A stretch of 42,623 nucleotides of DNA from an uncultured Lachnospiraceae bacterium (GTDB lineage Bacteria > Bacillota > Clostridia > Lachnospirales > Lachnospiraceae): NCBI GenBank assembly GCA_947566645.1, contig CANOKL010000038.1, positions 1-42,623 on the forward strand, written 5' to 3'. Made by a program: the position numbers and the translations under genes. The notes under the pieces were generated by a model. It searched no databases. It saw only the letters and a program-made list of their open reading frames with translations, and was not told where the DNA came from. Positions within the stretch are counted from its first letter, which is position 1. Each line of letters starts with the position of its first letter. Shown here in pieces: positions 8,136 to 16,828 of this stretch.

Positions 8136-8817
8136 TGGTTCTCAGCCTCCTTTCAAGCTTGTTCATGAAGAACGTAAGCAGCATAACAAGTGCGAGATAG
8201 ATGACCGCTGCTGCCAGAAGGGGCATGAACGCATCAAAGGTACGGCTCTGAATGATCATCGCCGCCTTTGTAAGGTCCTGCTCGCCTATGTATCCAATAA
8301 TCGCCGTCTCCTTGATCAGGACGATCATCTCATTGACCAGGGCCGGAAGCACATTCTTAAATGCCTGGGGCACGATAATCAGCCACATGGTCTGCCTGTA
8401 GCTTAAGCCCAGACTCCTTCCTGCCTCTGTCTGTCCTGCCGGAATAGACATGATGCCAGAGCGGATAATCTCCGCAACATATGCACCGGAATTAATACCA
8501 AATGCAATGCCGCCGATAATAATAGAATCAAGCGATGATGCGCCGAATACAACCAGGTACATGATCAGAATCTGAATCATCGTGGGTGTTCCCCGGATCA
8601 CTGTAAGGTAAACCCGGCATAATACGTCCAGTATCTTAAACTTTCCGGTCTTATCGTGATAAGACCGGATGATTGCAATTAAAAAACCAATAAGTACACC
8701 CAGAAGCAGCGCCTCCAGAGTGACAATAATTGTTACCTTAAGACCAGTTACAAGCCCAAGCCAGCGGTCATCCTTGATAAAGTTCGCATAGAACTTTGCT
8801 GAAAAATCTGCCATCAT
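8125..8817 (-). CDS. Polar amino-acid ABC transporter permease
   Basis: A 230-residue membrane subunit of the HisM/GlnP family with about five helices. The EAA loop that docks the ATPase is visible as [20 protein letters not shown] followed by [10 protein letters not shown]. Only one permease gene is present, implying a homodimer, as in many Firmicutes systems. It starts 10 nt after the binding-protein gene and overlaps the ATPase gene by 11 nt. Tandem methionines (8817 or 8814) make the exact start uncertain by one codon. Confidence 0.94.
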   Translation of the reverse strand: MMADFSAKFYANFIKDDRWLGLVTGLKVTIIVTLEALLLGVLIGFLIAIIRSYHDKTGKFKILDVLCRVYLTVIRGTPTMIQILIMYLVVFGASSLDSIIIGGIAFGINSGAYVAEIIRSGIMSIPAGQTEAGRSLGLSYRQTMWLIIVPQAFKNVLPALVNEMIVLIKETAIIGYIGEQDLTKAAMIIQSRTFDAFMPLLAAAVIYLALVMLLTFFMNKLERRLRTNER

Positions 8818-8827
8818 GCCACCTGTT

Positions 8828-9661
8828 CTATTTCTTAATAATTACGACCTGTGTCGCATTTGTATAGGTATCCGTGAAGTCTGCATTCTCTTTTCTCTCA
8901 TCAGTAACCGTCATTCCGGCTGCACCGAAATCTGCCTTTCCGGCCTCAACAGCGGGAAGGATGGAATCAAACTCCATGTCCTCGATCTTAAGCTCATATC
9001 CAAGCTTATCACAGATTGCGCGGGCGATATCCACGTCAATTCCGACAATCTCGTCGCCCTCATGGTACTCGTAGGGCTCAAATTCAGCGTTGGTAGCCAT
9101 AACCAGCTCGCCATTCGAATGGTCTGTTCCGTCCGGTGTCTCATACTGGAAGCTTCCGGTATTGTCGCCAATATAATTTGCAATGATCTTCTCAAGTGTC
9201 CCGTCATCCTTCAGCTCGCCGAGAGCCCCGTTCATCTTGTCAACCAGCTCTGTATTACCCTTCTTGATGCAGATGGCATACTGCTCATCGTCAAAAATTC
9301 CATCGATAATCTCCAGGTCATCGCTCTTTTCCACAAATTTTGCCGCAGGCTGCGCGTCAATAACTACACAGTCAAGCTTTCCTGCTTCTAATGCCTGAAC
9401 CGCAGCTGCTCCCTTTGGGTAGCGCTTCATCTGGCTGTCAGCTTTTACAATGTCAGAACAGTTGAGGTCTCCTGTCGTTCCCTGCTGTACACCAATGGTA
9501 AGCTCTGCCAGATCCTCAGGTTTTGTCACCTCAATCTTCTTCGTCTCTTCCTTCTCTGATTCTACTGACCCTCCCTCGTTTCCGCTGTCACTTCCGCATG
9601 CTGTCAGCATGCACACACATGCTGCAACCAGCATTGTGCTCACAATCTTTCGCATTTTCAT
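8828..9661 (-). CDS. Amino-acid ABC transporter substrate-binding lipoprotein (SBP family 3)
   Basis: A 277-residue surface lipoprotein that captures substrate for the importer. A signal peptide (1-21) ends in lipobox LTAC with Cys22, followed by a short Ser/Glu-rich linker. The SBP_bac_3 fold follows, with LTIGVQQGTTGD near the start of the first lobe and the signature VGIDVDIARAICDKLGYE in the family position. The RBS GGGAGG is about 9 nt upstream. It is the first gene of the operon and has a long leader with a palindrome at 9743-9775. The domain order puts the GIDVDIA signature late, as in circularly permuted family members, which may merit alignment. Substrate unknown. Confidence 0.94.
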   Translation of the reverse strand: MKMRKIVSTMLVAACVCMLTACGSDSGNEGGSVESEKEETKKIEVTKPEDLAELTIGVQQGTTGDLNCSDIVKADSQMKRYPKGAAAVQALEAGKLDCVVIDAQPAAKFVEKSDDLEIIDGIFDDEQYAICIKKGNTELVDKMNGALGELKDDGTLEKIIANYIGDNTGSFQYETPDGTDHSNGELVMATNAEFEPYEYHEGDEIVGIDVDIARAICDKLGYELKIEDMEFDSILPAVEAGKADFGAAGMTVTDERKENADFTDTYTNATQVVIIKK

Positions 9662-9742
9662 GATACTTTCCTCCCAATTAAAATAATATTTTTGTAACTA
9701 CTGCATTTTTTGATGCTTCTCAGTGTTTTGCACACCGTGGAA

Positions 9743-9775
9743 CCATGCTTTTTCATGCAGGCATGAAACGCATGG
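9743..9775 (-). promoter_or_regulatory. Palindrome in leader of the amino-acid importer operon
   Basis: Arms CCATGCTTTTTCATGC and GCATGAAACGCATGG fold into a 14-15 bp imperfect stem with a very short loop, about 82-115 nt upstream of the binding-protein start. A candidate promoter lies further up on the minus strand (TTGTTT, 16-bp spacer, TAGAAT, about 9850-9877), so the palindrome would be transcribed. No T-box or known riboswitch consensus was recognised. It could be an RNA element or a repressor site. Confidence 0.5.
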
Positions 9776-9914
9776 CCTTTTGACGCGTGTATCATCATAT
9801 TATCACAGTTACATATTTTTTTGCATATTTATGCATGCACAATACTTATTCTACCACATTTCCCATAAAAAACAAGTAAAATATCTACAAAATATATTCA
9901 CTTTTAAAACACTT

Positions 9915-10739
9915 CTACAACAGCATTCCTGCCAGACTAACGGCAACGATGATGCCGCCCAGTATAATCCGGTAATACCCGAACACTTTGAAATCATTTT
10001 TCTTAATATAGTTCATCAAAAACTTGATTGCAACAATAGACAGCGCAAAGGAAACAATGCATCCCAGAATCAAAAGCCCGAATTCCTTCCCTGTAAATCC
10101 CAGTCCAAAACGTCCAAGCTTCAGCAGACTGGCTCCGAACATAGCGGGAATGGCAAGGAAGAAGGTGAATTCCGCCGCCACCTCTCTGGAAATTCCGATC
10201 AGAAGCGCACCGATAATCGTTGCCCCGGAACGGGATGTGCCGGGAATCAGGGCAAGCATCTGAAAAAAACCAATCCACAGAAGCATAGATACTGACAGCT
10301 CTGAGATCTTCGTAACAGAAGGGCGTCTGCCTTTATTCCGGTTCTCTATAATAATGAAAAGAACACCATATACGATCAGCATAACTGCAACCGGAAGCGG
10401 CTTATAAAACAGTTTATCCAGGATGTCATTAAACAATACACCCACAACACCGGCCGGGATGGAAGCGATAAACACCTTAATCCACATCTGCCAGGTAAGC
10501 ATCTTCTGCTTATTCGTCTTTCGCGGTGAAAATGGATTAAGCTTGTGAAAATAAATCACTACCACTGCCATAATCGCCCCCAGCTGTATGACTACATTAA
10601 ACATCTCCATAAATTTGTCACTCAGATCCGGGGAGAGCAGATCTCCCACCAGGATCAGATGTCCGGTGCTGCTCACCGGAAGCCACTCTGTAATGCCTTC
10701 TACAATTCCAAGAATAATTACCTTTAATACATCTAACAT
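9915..10739 (-). CDS. uppP: Undecaprenyl-diphosphate phosphatase
   Basis: A 274-residue integral membrane phosphatase (BacA/UppP) that recycles the lipid carrier for wall synthesis and gives bacitracin tolerance when abundant. The N-terminal motif GIVEGITEWLPVSSTGHL and the second motif PGTSRSGAT carry the catalytic residues, and 7-8 membrane segments follow. The start at 10739 is chosen for AAAGGAG upstream; the ten residues of the longer frame are hydrophilic and lie in the previous gene. The start ATG shares one base with the stop of the HAD gene (TGATG), so the two are translationally coupled. Confidence 0.95.
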   Translation of the reverse strand: MLDVLKVIILGIVEGITEWLPVSSTGHLILVGDLLSPDLSDKFMEMFNVVIQLGAIMAVVVIYFHKLNPFSPRKTNKQKMLTWQMWIKVFIASIPAGVVGVLFNDILDKLFYKPLPVAVMLIVYGVLFIIIENRNKGRRPSVTKISELSVSMLLWIGFFQMLALIPGTSRSGATIIGALLIGISREVAAEFTFFLAIPAMFGASLLKLGRFGLGFTGKEFGLLILGCIVSFALSIVAIKFLMNYIKKNDFKVFGYYRIILGGIIVAVSLAGMLL

Positions 10740-11617
10740 CAGCTTCTCCTTTTCTCCGCCTGCGCGCACATGCTGTCTGCACTCTGTCTGCGGTCTAATA
10801 CATTCTTTTCGATATATACTGCTACTCCCTCTTCGTCATTAGCTCTCGTAATACCGTCTGCCGCCTCTTTTACCTCCTGCACAGCATTGTCCATGGCAAT
10901 CCCTGTACCGGCAGCCTGAAGCATCCGGATATCATTGGTACCGTCCCCGAAAGCAAGAATCTCTTCTGGGGCAATACCTAGTTCGCCCGCAATTCTTAAC
11001 AGGGCAGCTCCCTTATGTACGCCTGCGGCATTGACCTCTATATTATTTCCCAATGCCCCTGTTGGTTCTGCGCCCGGAAGCTTCCGGATCCGTTCAAAAG
11101 CTTCTCTTCGTTCCTCCTCACTGGCAAAGAGCGCCTGAACCTTATCCACATCTCTGTGCTCCTTAAGAAACATTTCATCTATATCCTGAACCTGTATCCT
11201 TGAGGCAAGCATGTAGGACACAGCCGCAGGCACCTTAACAAAGCGGCTGATCTGCTCTGCCATCCTTTTCTCCATATAACCCTGTCCATCGAAGAAGATA
11301 TCCCTCATTGTATCATATTCCCTGAAAATATCCAGAATCTCCTTCGCACATTCGTAAGAAAGAAGACTGGAAAATAATGTTTTCCTGCTCTCCTTCTCTA
11401 CGGTTCTCGCACCGTTGGATGTAACGATATAGCGGATCCCCGGAAACTGAAAAAAAATCTCCGGCACCCCTTTAAGCGGCCGCCCAGTTGCGGGAATCAC
11501 CTCAATATTCTGCTGTATCGCTCTTTCCAGCACCTCCCTCGTATATGCTGTCAGTTCTTTGTCTGTAGTAAGAAGCGTCCCGTCAAGATCGAATGCAATC
11601 ATCCTAATTCTATTCAT
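10739..11617 (-). CDS. Cof-type HAD phosphatase
   Basis: A 292-residue haloacid-dehalogenase-fold phosphatase with a type IIB cap. Motif I FDLDGTLL is at residues 9-16, motif II in VIPATGRPL, the motif III Lys in AGVHKGAAL and motif IV GDGTNDIRML. Members dephosphorylate sugar phosphates, nucleotides or cofactors such as FMN with broad specificity, so no substrate is claimed. The RBS AAAGGA is about 11 nt upstream of the ATG; an internal ATG five codons on is possible. It is the first gene of a two-gene unit with uppP; the functional reason for the pairing is not evident. Confidence 0.93.
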   Translation of the reverse strand: MNRIRMIAFDLDGTLLTTDKELTAYTREVLERAIQQNIEVIPATGRPLKGVPEIFFQFPGIRYIVTSNGARTVEKESRKTLFSSLLSYECAKEILDIFREYDTMRDIFFDGQGYMEKRMAEQISRFVKVPAAVSYMLASRIQVQDIDEMFLKEHRDVDKVQALFASEEERREAFERIRKLPGAEPTGALGNNIEVNAAGVHKGAALLRIAGELGIAPEEILAFGDGTNDIRMLQAAGTGIAMDNAVQEVKEAADGITRANDEEGVAVYIEKNVLDRRQSADSMCAQAEKRRS

Positions 11618-11643
11618 AGTCTGCCTGTTCCTTTCTTATTACT

Positions 11644-11920
11644 ATATTATATACTCACGGCCGATGAAATCTGGCGCGCAGTATAAACCACTACTTCACC
11701 GGCCCGGATACTGTGCAGCAGGGCACACGTCCCCGTGAATAGCAACAAAATATTTTATCATTTTTTTATTGTATCAGAAATTGCTTTATAAAGCAATTTG
11801 TAGTATAATATTACGCGGTATTGATTTAAAAAAATAAAAGTGTTATTATTTACGGACAGCCGTCCGCTTATAGCAACGCATCCAGCCCATTTAAAATCCG
11901 CTTTCAGCGAGGGGCCGGAA
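11644..11920. repeat. Intergenic repeat cluster between the HAD and wall-hydrolase genes
   Basis: The gap 11618-11959 carries two pieces of dispersed repeat. Positions 11644-11746 resemble the spacer at 4900-4937 in reverse, then end in CCCCGTGAATAGCAAC, the end motif of the MITE family. Positions 11854-11920 carry GTCCGCTTATAGCAAC and CATCCAGCCCATTTAAAA, shared with the copies at 29186-29300 and 35500-35617. Between them sits the promoter listed at 11778-11809. Confidence 0.65.
11778..11809 (+). promoter_or_regulatory. Promoter with overlapping perfect palindrome, upstream of the wall hydrolase
   Basis: TTGCTT (11781-11786), a 17-bp spacer and TATAAT (11804-11809) form a good promoter. A perfect 22-bp palindrome with arms AAATTGCTTTA and TAAAGCAATTT (11778-11799) covers the -35 box and most of the spacer, the place where a repressor would block polymerase. 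The regulator is unknown. Confidence 0.6.
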
Positions 11921-11959
11921 AATCAATACAGACAGTAATACATAAGAAAGGATTTGTGT

Positions 11960-13048
11960 ATGATTAAAAAACAAAAGAGACATTTGCCACGGCTTGGAAG
12001 CGGTATTTTATCCACTGTTCTGATCTTTTCAGTCTGTGCCTCCGTTCATGCCGAGCCCACATCAGAGGCACTTAAGCAGAAAAGCTCTGATCTGCGCATT
12101 GAGATCCATGATCTGGACGATGAGCTTATTTCCTTAAGCGATGAGCTTGATGAGGCTTCTTCACAGATTGAGAAGCTGGCCGCAGAGGCTGAGAAGGGAA
12201 AGCTTGATCTTGCCGCGGCAAGGTTGAATGAGTCTGCCCAGTATGCATCTATGAAGGAAAGGATCAAATTCATGTATGAGGAGGGCAATATCTCTCTTCT
12301 GAATACACTTTTTACTTCAAAAAGCATGGCTGATTTTCTAAATAAGGCAGAATACGTCTCAACGATCAGTGAATATGACAGGCAGATGCTGAATAAGCTC
12401 CGGTCTGTACGATCCGATGTGGAGAAAAAACAGGATGAGCTGGAGAAAAAGCAGAAAAAGCTTACTTCCCTTGCAGAGGAACTGAAGGAAAAAAAGGAGG
12501 AGCTTACCAGGTCCATGGCATCCGCCTCAGGTGAGCTGGATGATTATGAGGGTCAGCTTAAGCGTGCCAGAGCAGCAGAAAAAGCCATGAAAAGTGCACA
12601 GGATGACGATGTATCCAGTCCACTGAAAAAAGACGGCAGCAATCAGAGCAGACACGAAAAAGAGACTGCAGAAGCAGTATCTGCAGACACAAGTGATGTG
12701 GCGCTTCTTGCCGCAATCCTCCAGTGTGAAGCCGGGACAAGCTATGACGGTATGCTCGCCGTGGGAACCGTGATCATGAACCGGGTAATCAGCCCTAATT
12801 TCCCTAACAGCATTTCCGGCGTCATCTATCAGTCCGGACAGTTCTCCCCTGTAGGGAACGGCTCTCTGAACACGGTACTTGCAAATGGCCCCTCCACTGC
12901 TGCCTACTCAGCGGCTCAGGCAGTCATTGGCGGCGCAAGACATTCATCCGTCTCAAACTGCCACTTCTTCTATGCCGACTGGTACGCGAAACAACAGGGA
13001 GTATCTGGAATCAATGTAGGCGGAAACGTCTTTTTCAACTTAGAATAA
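11960..13048 (+). CDS. Secreted cell-wall hydrolase: coiled coil plus SleB-type domain
   Basis: A 362-residue exported protein. A signal peptide (about 1-30) is followed by a long coiled coil (about 35-200) rich in Lys/Glu heptads, as in PcsB/CwlO-type wall hydrolases. A short linker leads to a C-terminal Hydrolase_2 (SleB/CwlJ) domain (about 245-362) with the predicted catalytic Glu in ILQCEAGTSYDGM and the family motifs AVGTVIMNRV and HFFYADWY. The start at 11960 has AAAGGA 7 nt upstream. SleB-type enzymes cut glycan in spore cortex; an N-terminal coiled coil suggests regulation by a division or sporulation membrane complex. It is a single-gene unit with a promoter at 11781-11809 and a palindrome 3 nt after its stop. 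Confidence 0.88.
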   Translation: MIKKQKRHLPRLGSGILSTVLIFSVCASVHAEPTSEALKQKSSDLRIEIHDLDDELISLSDELDEASSQIEKLAAEAEKGKLDLAAARLNESAQYASMKERIKFMYEEGNISLLNTLFTSKSMADFLNKAEYVSTISEYDRQMLNKLRSVRSDVEKKQDELEKKQKKLTSLAEELKEKKEELTRSMASASGELDDYEGQLKRARAAEKAMKSAQDDDVSSPLKKDGSNQSRHEKETAEAVSADTSDVALLAAILQCEAGTSYDGMLAVGTVIMNRVISPNFPNSISGVIYQSGQFSPVGNGSLNTVLANGPSTAAYSAAQAVIGGARHSSVSNCHFFYADWYAKQQGVSGINVGGNVFFNLE

Positions 13049-13051
13049 ACG

Positions 13052-13093
13052 AATTTGGGACGGGGCATTTTTAAAAATGCCCCGTCCCAAATT
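13052..13093. repeat. GGGGACGGGG palindrome, copy R4, between convergent genes
   Basis: A perfect palindrome with arms AATTTGGGACGGGGCATTTTT and its complement. It starts 3 nt after the wall-hydrolase stop (13046-13048) and ends 2 nt before the hydrogenase stop (13096-13098). It fills the convergent gap completely and could serve as a bidirectional transcript end. Confidence 0.9.
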
Positions 13094-13095
13094 TG

Positions 13096-14823
13096 CTATT
13101 CTACATGCTCTGTATGCAGAAGCATATGTGCCTTATGTGAATTCGGCTTCTCAAAGAAGTCTTCATACATCTTAAGAACATCGGGATTCTCATGGGAGAA
13201 TCGAAGTTCCATGTTCTCATCCAGATAATATAGGTTCTTGCCCCGCTCGAATGCAAGTTCTTGGCCATCATGGATTGGCTGGCCGCCGCCGCCGACACAG
13301 CCGCCCGGACAGGCCATAACTTCTACGAAGTCATAGTGAACCTCTCCCGATTCAATCTTATTCAGAAGAGCCCTTGTGTTGCCAAGGCCGCTTACCACTG
13401 CGGTTCTCACAGTGATATCATCAATGGCAAATTCTGCCTCCTGGACTCCGTTGTTCTCATTGAAGCCCTGGCTCCTTACTGCCTTAAACGCATCTGCAGG
13501 CGGATTCTCCTTCTTAATGATATAGTATGCGCTTCGAAGCGCCGCTTCCATAACGCCTCCGGTTGCCCCGAAGATCACTCCGGCTCCGGTTCCTCCCTGC
13601 ATGGGCCTGTCACTCTCAATATCCTCAAGGGTGTCAGGACGGATATGGGCGGAACGGATCATCTTCACAAGCTCTCTTGTTGTGACAACAACATCCACGT
13701 CGTGTCCTGCGTACTCCTCATAGAACAGCTCCATCTCCCGCTCTGCCTTCTTCGCTACGCATGGCATAACGGATATGGTGAAGATCTTATCCGGGCTTAC
13801 GCCCAGCTCCTTTGCAAAATACGTCTTCATGGCTGCACCGAACATCTGCTGCGGTGATTTTGCGGTGGACAGATATCTTACCAGCTGCGGGAACTGGCTC
13901 TTCACAAACCGGATCCAGCCCGGACAGCAGGATGTGAACATAGGACGGTCCTTAAGTTCGCCGCTTGTAAAGCGCTGCACAAACTCATGCCCTTCTTCCA
14001 TAATCGTAAGGTCCGCGGAGAACACGGTATCAAATACATAATCAACACCCATCCGCTTGAGGGCATCCATGATTTTTCCGATGGTGGCCTCCTCCGGTGC
14101 CAGCCCGATCTGCTCGCCCCATGCGGCGCGGACAGCAGGCGCTACCTGTGCAACCACGATCTTGTCCTTATCCGCCAGTGCCTTCCACACCTTTCCGGTG
14201 TCACTTCTCTCCCTTAAGGCACCTACCGGGCAGTGGGTAATACACTGTCCGCAGAGAGAACAGTCGGATTCCTCGATGGTCTTGTGCCCCGCCACATTTA
14301 CTGTCGTGCGGGAGCCGGTTCCTTCCAAATCCCATATATTAAGGCCCTGCACTTTATCGCAGACCTGTATGCACCTCATACACTTGATACATTTTGCAGA
14401 ATCGCGGATCAGCGGGAACTTCTTATTCCAGGGCTGGTGCTCCAGCTCCTTCTTAAATGGAATCTCCAGGATATCCAGGTCATTTGCAATTTTCTGGAGA
14501 CTGCAGTTTCCGCTTCTCATACAGGTGACGCACAGACAGTCATGCTGCGAAAGCAGAAGCTCCACTGTATTTCTCCTGTGGTTTCTGACCTTGGGGCTGT
14601 TGGTGTACACTACCATGCCCTCCTCGGCCACGTTATTACATGCGGTTATCAGCCGCTCTTTTCCTTCCAGCTCTACAACACATACACGGCAGGCTGCAAT
14701 CTCGTTGATCCCTTTCAGATAGCAAAGGCTAGGAATCGTAATCCCGTTCTGATCGGCAGCTTCCATGATTGTGGTATTTTCTTTTACCGAAATCTGTTTT
14801 CCATCAATAATAAGATTTACCAT
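13096..14823 (-). CDS. hydA: [FeFe] hydrogenase, CpI-like
   Basis: A 575-residue enzyme making or consuming H2 with ferredoxin or an NAD(P)H-linked partner. Length and residue numbering track Clostridium pasteurianum CpI (574). The N-terminal [2Fe-2S] domain has Cys34, 45, 48, 62. A His94/Cys98/Cys101/Cys107 [4Fe-4S] site follows, then two ferredoxin-type clusters (Cys145-148-151-155 and 188-191-194-198). The H-cluster motifs are all present: FTSCCPGW with Cys299/300, MPCVAKKAE with Cys355, and ACPGGCVGGGGQP with Cys505/509. The small-subunit-like tail follows. It overlaps the upstream flavoprotein gene by 7 nt, implying a two-subunit complex. No maturase genes (hydE, F, G) are in the window. 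Confidence 0.96.
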   Translation of the reverse strand: MVNLIIDGKQISVKENTTIMEAADQNGITIPSLCYLKGINEIAACRVCVVELEGKERLITACNNVAEEGMVVYTNSPKVRNHRRNTVELLLSQHDCLCVTCMRSGNCSLQKIANDLDILEIPFKKELEHQPWNKKFPLIRDSAKCIKCMRCIQVCDKVQGLNIWDLEGTGSRTTVNVAGHKTIEESDCSLCGQCITHCPVGALRERSDTGKVWKALADKDKIVVAQVAPAVRAAWGEQIGLAPEEATIGKIMDALKRMGVDYVFDTVFSADLTIMEEGHEFVQRFTSGELKDRPMFTSCCPGWIRFVKSQFPQLVRYLSTAKSPQQMFGAAMKTYFAKELGVSPDKIFTISVMPCVAKKAEREMELFYEEYAGHDVDVVVTTRELVKMIRSAHIRPDTLEDIESDRPMQGGTGAGVIFGATGGVMEAALRSAYYIIKKENPPADAFKAVRSQGFNENNGVQEAEFAIDDITVRTAVVSGLGNTRALLNKIESGEVHYDFVEVMACPGGCVGGGGQPIHDGQELAFERGKNLYYLDENMELRFSHENPDVLKMYEDFFEKPNSHKAHMLLHTEHVE

Positions 14824-16649
14824 AATTTTTCTCTGCCTCCTTTGAATATTCCATATCCGAAATGGTCACACCGTAAGCAGCGGTTTGCTTCCTGTTTCGC
14901 TTCTTTCTCTGTCATGCAGTTCTCGACGCCCTCAAAATCACAGACTCTGATGCCTGCCTCGCGCTCCGTAAGGTTAACACGGCCGCACGGGGTTCTGTCA
15001 TCAAGGTTTGGAACCGGAACCTCCACATCGCTTGTAATGATGTGGTGATAACCCAGATATTCATCAATATTTGCCGCAACAACCTTCGCCCCTGCAATCG
15101 CCTTGATTACAGTAGCAGGACCGCTTGCGCTGTCTCCTCCGGCAAATACTCCCGGCATATCCTTAAATGCGCCGGTGCTCGTTGTGACAATCTTGCCCCT
15201 GGCTACCGGAACACCTGCGTCCTCAAAGTGCTTTGTCTCAATGTTCTGTCCGATTGCGACGATTAGTACATCGCATGGTATGTAAATATCCTCTTCTCCT
15301 GTAGGCCTGATGCTCGCGCGCCCGTCTCTGATTGCGCTTACCATCTGTGGAGTTACATAGATGCCTTTTACATGGTTATTCTCATCTACGTCTATGGATG
15401 CCGGAGCCTTCAGCGTCTGCATCTCAATTCCCTCTGCAATGGCTCCCTCAATCTCATCATAAAGCGCCGTCATATCGGCGATCCTTCTGCGGTATACGAT
15501 ACTGACCTTCTTTGCCCCCAGCCTCTTTGCAGTACGCACCGCGTCCATGGACACATTACCGCCGCCGATTACTGCCACTTCCTTGCCGGTCAGATCCATG
15601 ATGTGGTTCATTCCCACATCCCGCAGGAATTCTACTGCCGGAAGAACGCCATCTGCATTCTCGCCATCAAGCCCCAGCTTCTTGTCTGTGCTGGCGCCCA
15701 CAGCAATCAGAACCGCGTCATACTCCTTCTGAATCTCCTGAATGGTGATATCTGTTCCTACCTTTACGCCGTATTTTACTTCTACGCCGGTCTTTAAGAT
15801 GCTGTTGATGTCATCGTCAAGCCTTTCCTTTGGCAGACGGTAATTGGGGATCCCGTAGCGCAGCATTCCGCCCAGCTTCGGAAGCATCTCAAAAACAGTT
15901 GTCTGGTGTCCCATAAGCTGCAGATAGTAAGCCGCACTTAAGCCGCAGGGGCCTCCCCCGAGCACTGCGACCTTCTTTCCTGTGCTATCTGCACATGCCG
16001 GTGGGTCAACCTCTCCTGCAAAGTCCGCTGCCACACGCTTAAGCCCCCGGATATTGATGGCATCGTCTACCATATTTCTCCGGCACCTTGCCTCACATGG
16101 ATGCTCGCAGATAAATCCACATGTAGTTGGGAACGGATTGTCCTTGCGGATCAGCCGGATCGCGTCCGCATATCTTCCGTCTCTTACCAGGGCGATGTAG
16201 CCCGGTATATCCACACGGGCCGGGCATAAAGATACACATGGCACCGGCTGGCTGTATGTACAGATACACCGTCCTCTCTCAATATGCTCAATATAATCGT
16301 CACGGTAGCCGATCAGTCCCTTATAGACCATGTTGGCCGCTTCGTAACCAATAGCACAGTCCGCAGACTCCATAATGGAAACGGCTGTCTCCTCCATTAC
16401 CTCCAGTGTCTCCATGGTTGCCTTTCCGTCAAGCACATCCTTGATGAGATGATTCAGCTGACCAAGACCGATACGGCAGGGCACACACTTCCCGCATGTC
16501 TGCGCATGGCACAGCTCCAGGAACGCTCTGGCCATATCCACCGGGCATAACCCCGGAGGACTTGATTCGATCCGGCGCTCAAGATCTTTGTACAGACCTT
16601 CTATCACGATGTCAGCTCTGCTTGGAGAGTCAATCTCTAACCTACTCAT
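14817..16649 (-). CDS. NuoF-tail/GltD-like FAD NAD(P)H oxidoreductase, hydrogenase partner (SfrB-like)
   Basis: A 610-residue iron-sulfur flavoprotein. Residues about 30-105 match the C-terminal [4Fe-4S] helix bundle of NuoF/HydB (Cys52, 55, 58 and Cys98). Residues about 110-200 are a Cys-rich dihydropyrimidine-dehydrogenase/GltD N-domain (PCVSLCP, TCGFICEHPCEARCRR). The rest is a two-dinucleotide-fold GltD-type oxidoreductase with FAD loop LGGGPCGLSAAYYL and NAD(P) loop IGGGNVSMDAVRTA. The FMN/NADH-binding Rossmann domain of true NuoF is absent, so pyridine nucleotide probably enters at the GltD-like part. The start at 16649 has AAGGAGG upstream. It overlaps hydA by 7 nt and probably links the hydrogenase to NADH or NADPH (inference). 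Confidence 0.88.
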   Translation of the reverse strand: MSRLEIDSPSRADIVIEGLYKDLERRIESSPPGLCPVDMARAFLELCHAQTCGKCVPCRIGLGQLNHLIKDVLDGKATMETLEVMEETAVSIMESADCAIGYEAANMVYKGLIGYRDDYIEHIERGRCICTYSQPVPCVSLCPARVDIPGYIALVRDGRYADAIRLIRKDNPFPTTCGFICEHPCEARCRRNMVDDAINIRGLKRVAADFAGEVDPPACADSTGKKVAVLGGGPCGLSAAYYLQLMGHQTTVFEMLPKLGGMLRYGIPNYRLPKERLDDDINSILKTGVEVKYGVKVGTDITIQEIQKEYDAVLIAVGASTDKKLGLDGENADGVLPAVEFLRDVGMNHIMDLTGKEVAVIGGGNVSMDAVRTAKRLGAKKVSIVYRRRIADMTALYDEIEGAIAEGIEMQTLKAPASIDVDENNHVKGIYVTPQMVSAIRDGRASIRPTGEEDIYIPCDVLIVAIGQNIETKHFEDAGVPVARGKIVTTSTGAFKDMPGVFAGGDSASGPATVIKAIAGAKVVAANIDEYLGYHHIITSDVEVPVPNLDDRTPCGRVNLTEREAGIRVCDFEGVENCMTEKEAKQEANRCLRCDHFGYGIFKGGREKLW

Positions 16650-16698
16650 TGTTCGCCATTCCTCCTTCTTACGTATTACTTGGTAAATAATTTTTATC

Positions 16699-16726
16699 AT
16701 TATACCATCAATTTTATAATTTGTAA
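16699..16726 (-). promoter_or_regulatory. Promoter of the hydrogenase operon
   Basis: On the minus strand, TTACAA (16721-16726), a 16-bp spacer and a perfect TATAAT (16699-16704), about 50 nt upstream of the flavoprotein start. Confidence 0.6.
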
Positions 16727-16783
16727 CCCATTTTCCGAAAAGTAGATTATTTAACGTAAATTGGCAAATTGCCTATTTGCATA

Positions 16784-16825
16784 AATTGGGGACGGGGTAT
16801 TTTTAAAAATACCCCGTCCCCAATT
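16784..16825. repeat. GGGGACGGGG palindrome, copy R5
   Basis: A perfect palindrome with arms AATTGGGGACGGGGTATTTTT and complement. It ends 3 nt before the stop codon (16829-16831) of the Ig-like gene. It uses the GTATTTTT/AAAAATAC variant seen in copy R2. Confidence 0.9.
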
Positions 16826-16828
16826 CGC

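Noticed and set aside
9662..9880. T-box or SAM-type riboswitch in the amino-acid importer leader
   Set aside because: No T-box sequence (AGGGTGGNACCGCG-like) and no antiterminator were found, and no known riboswitch core could be matched.
14233..15048. 271-codon open frame on the plus strand across the hydrogenase genes
   Set aside because: It lies antisense to two clearly recognised genes with intact cluster motifs, has no recognisable domain and no RBS. It is a compositional shadow.
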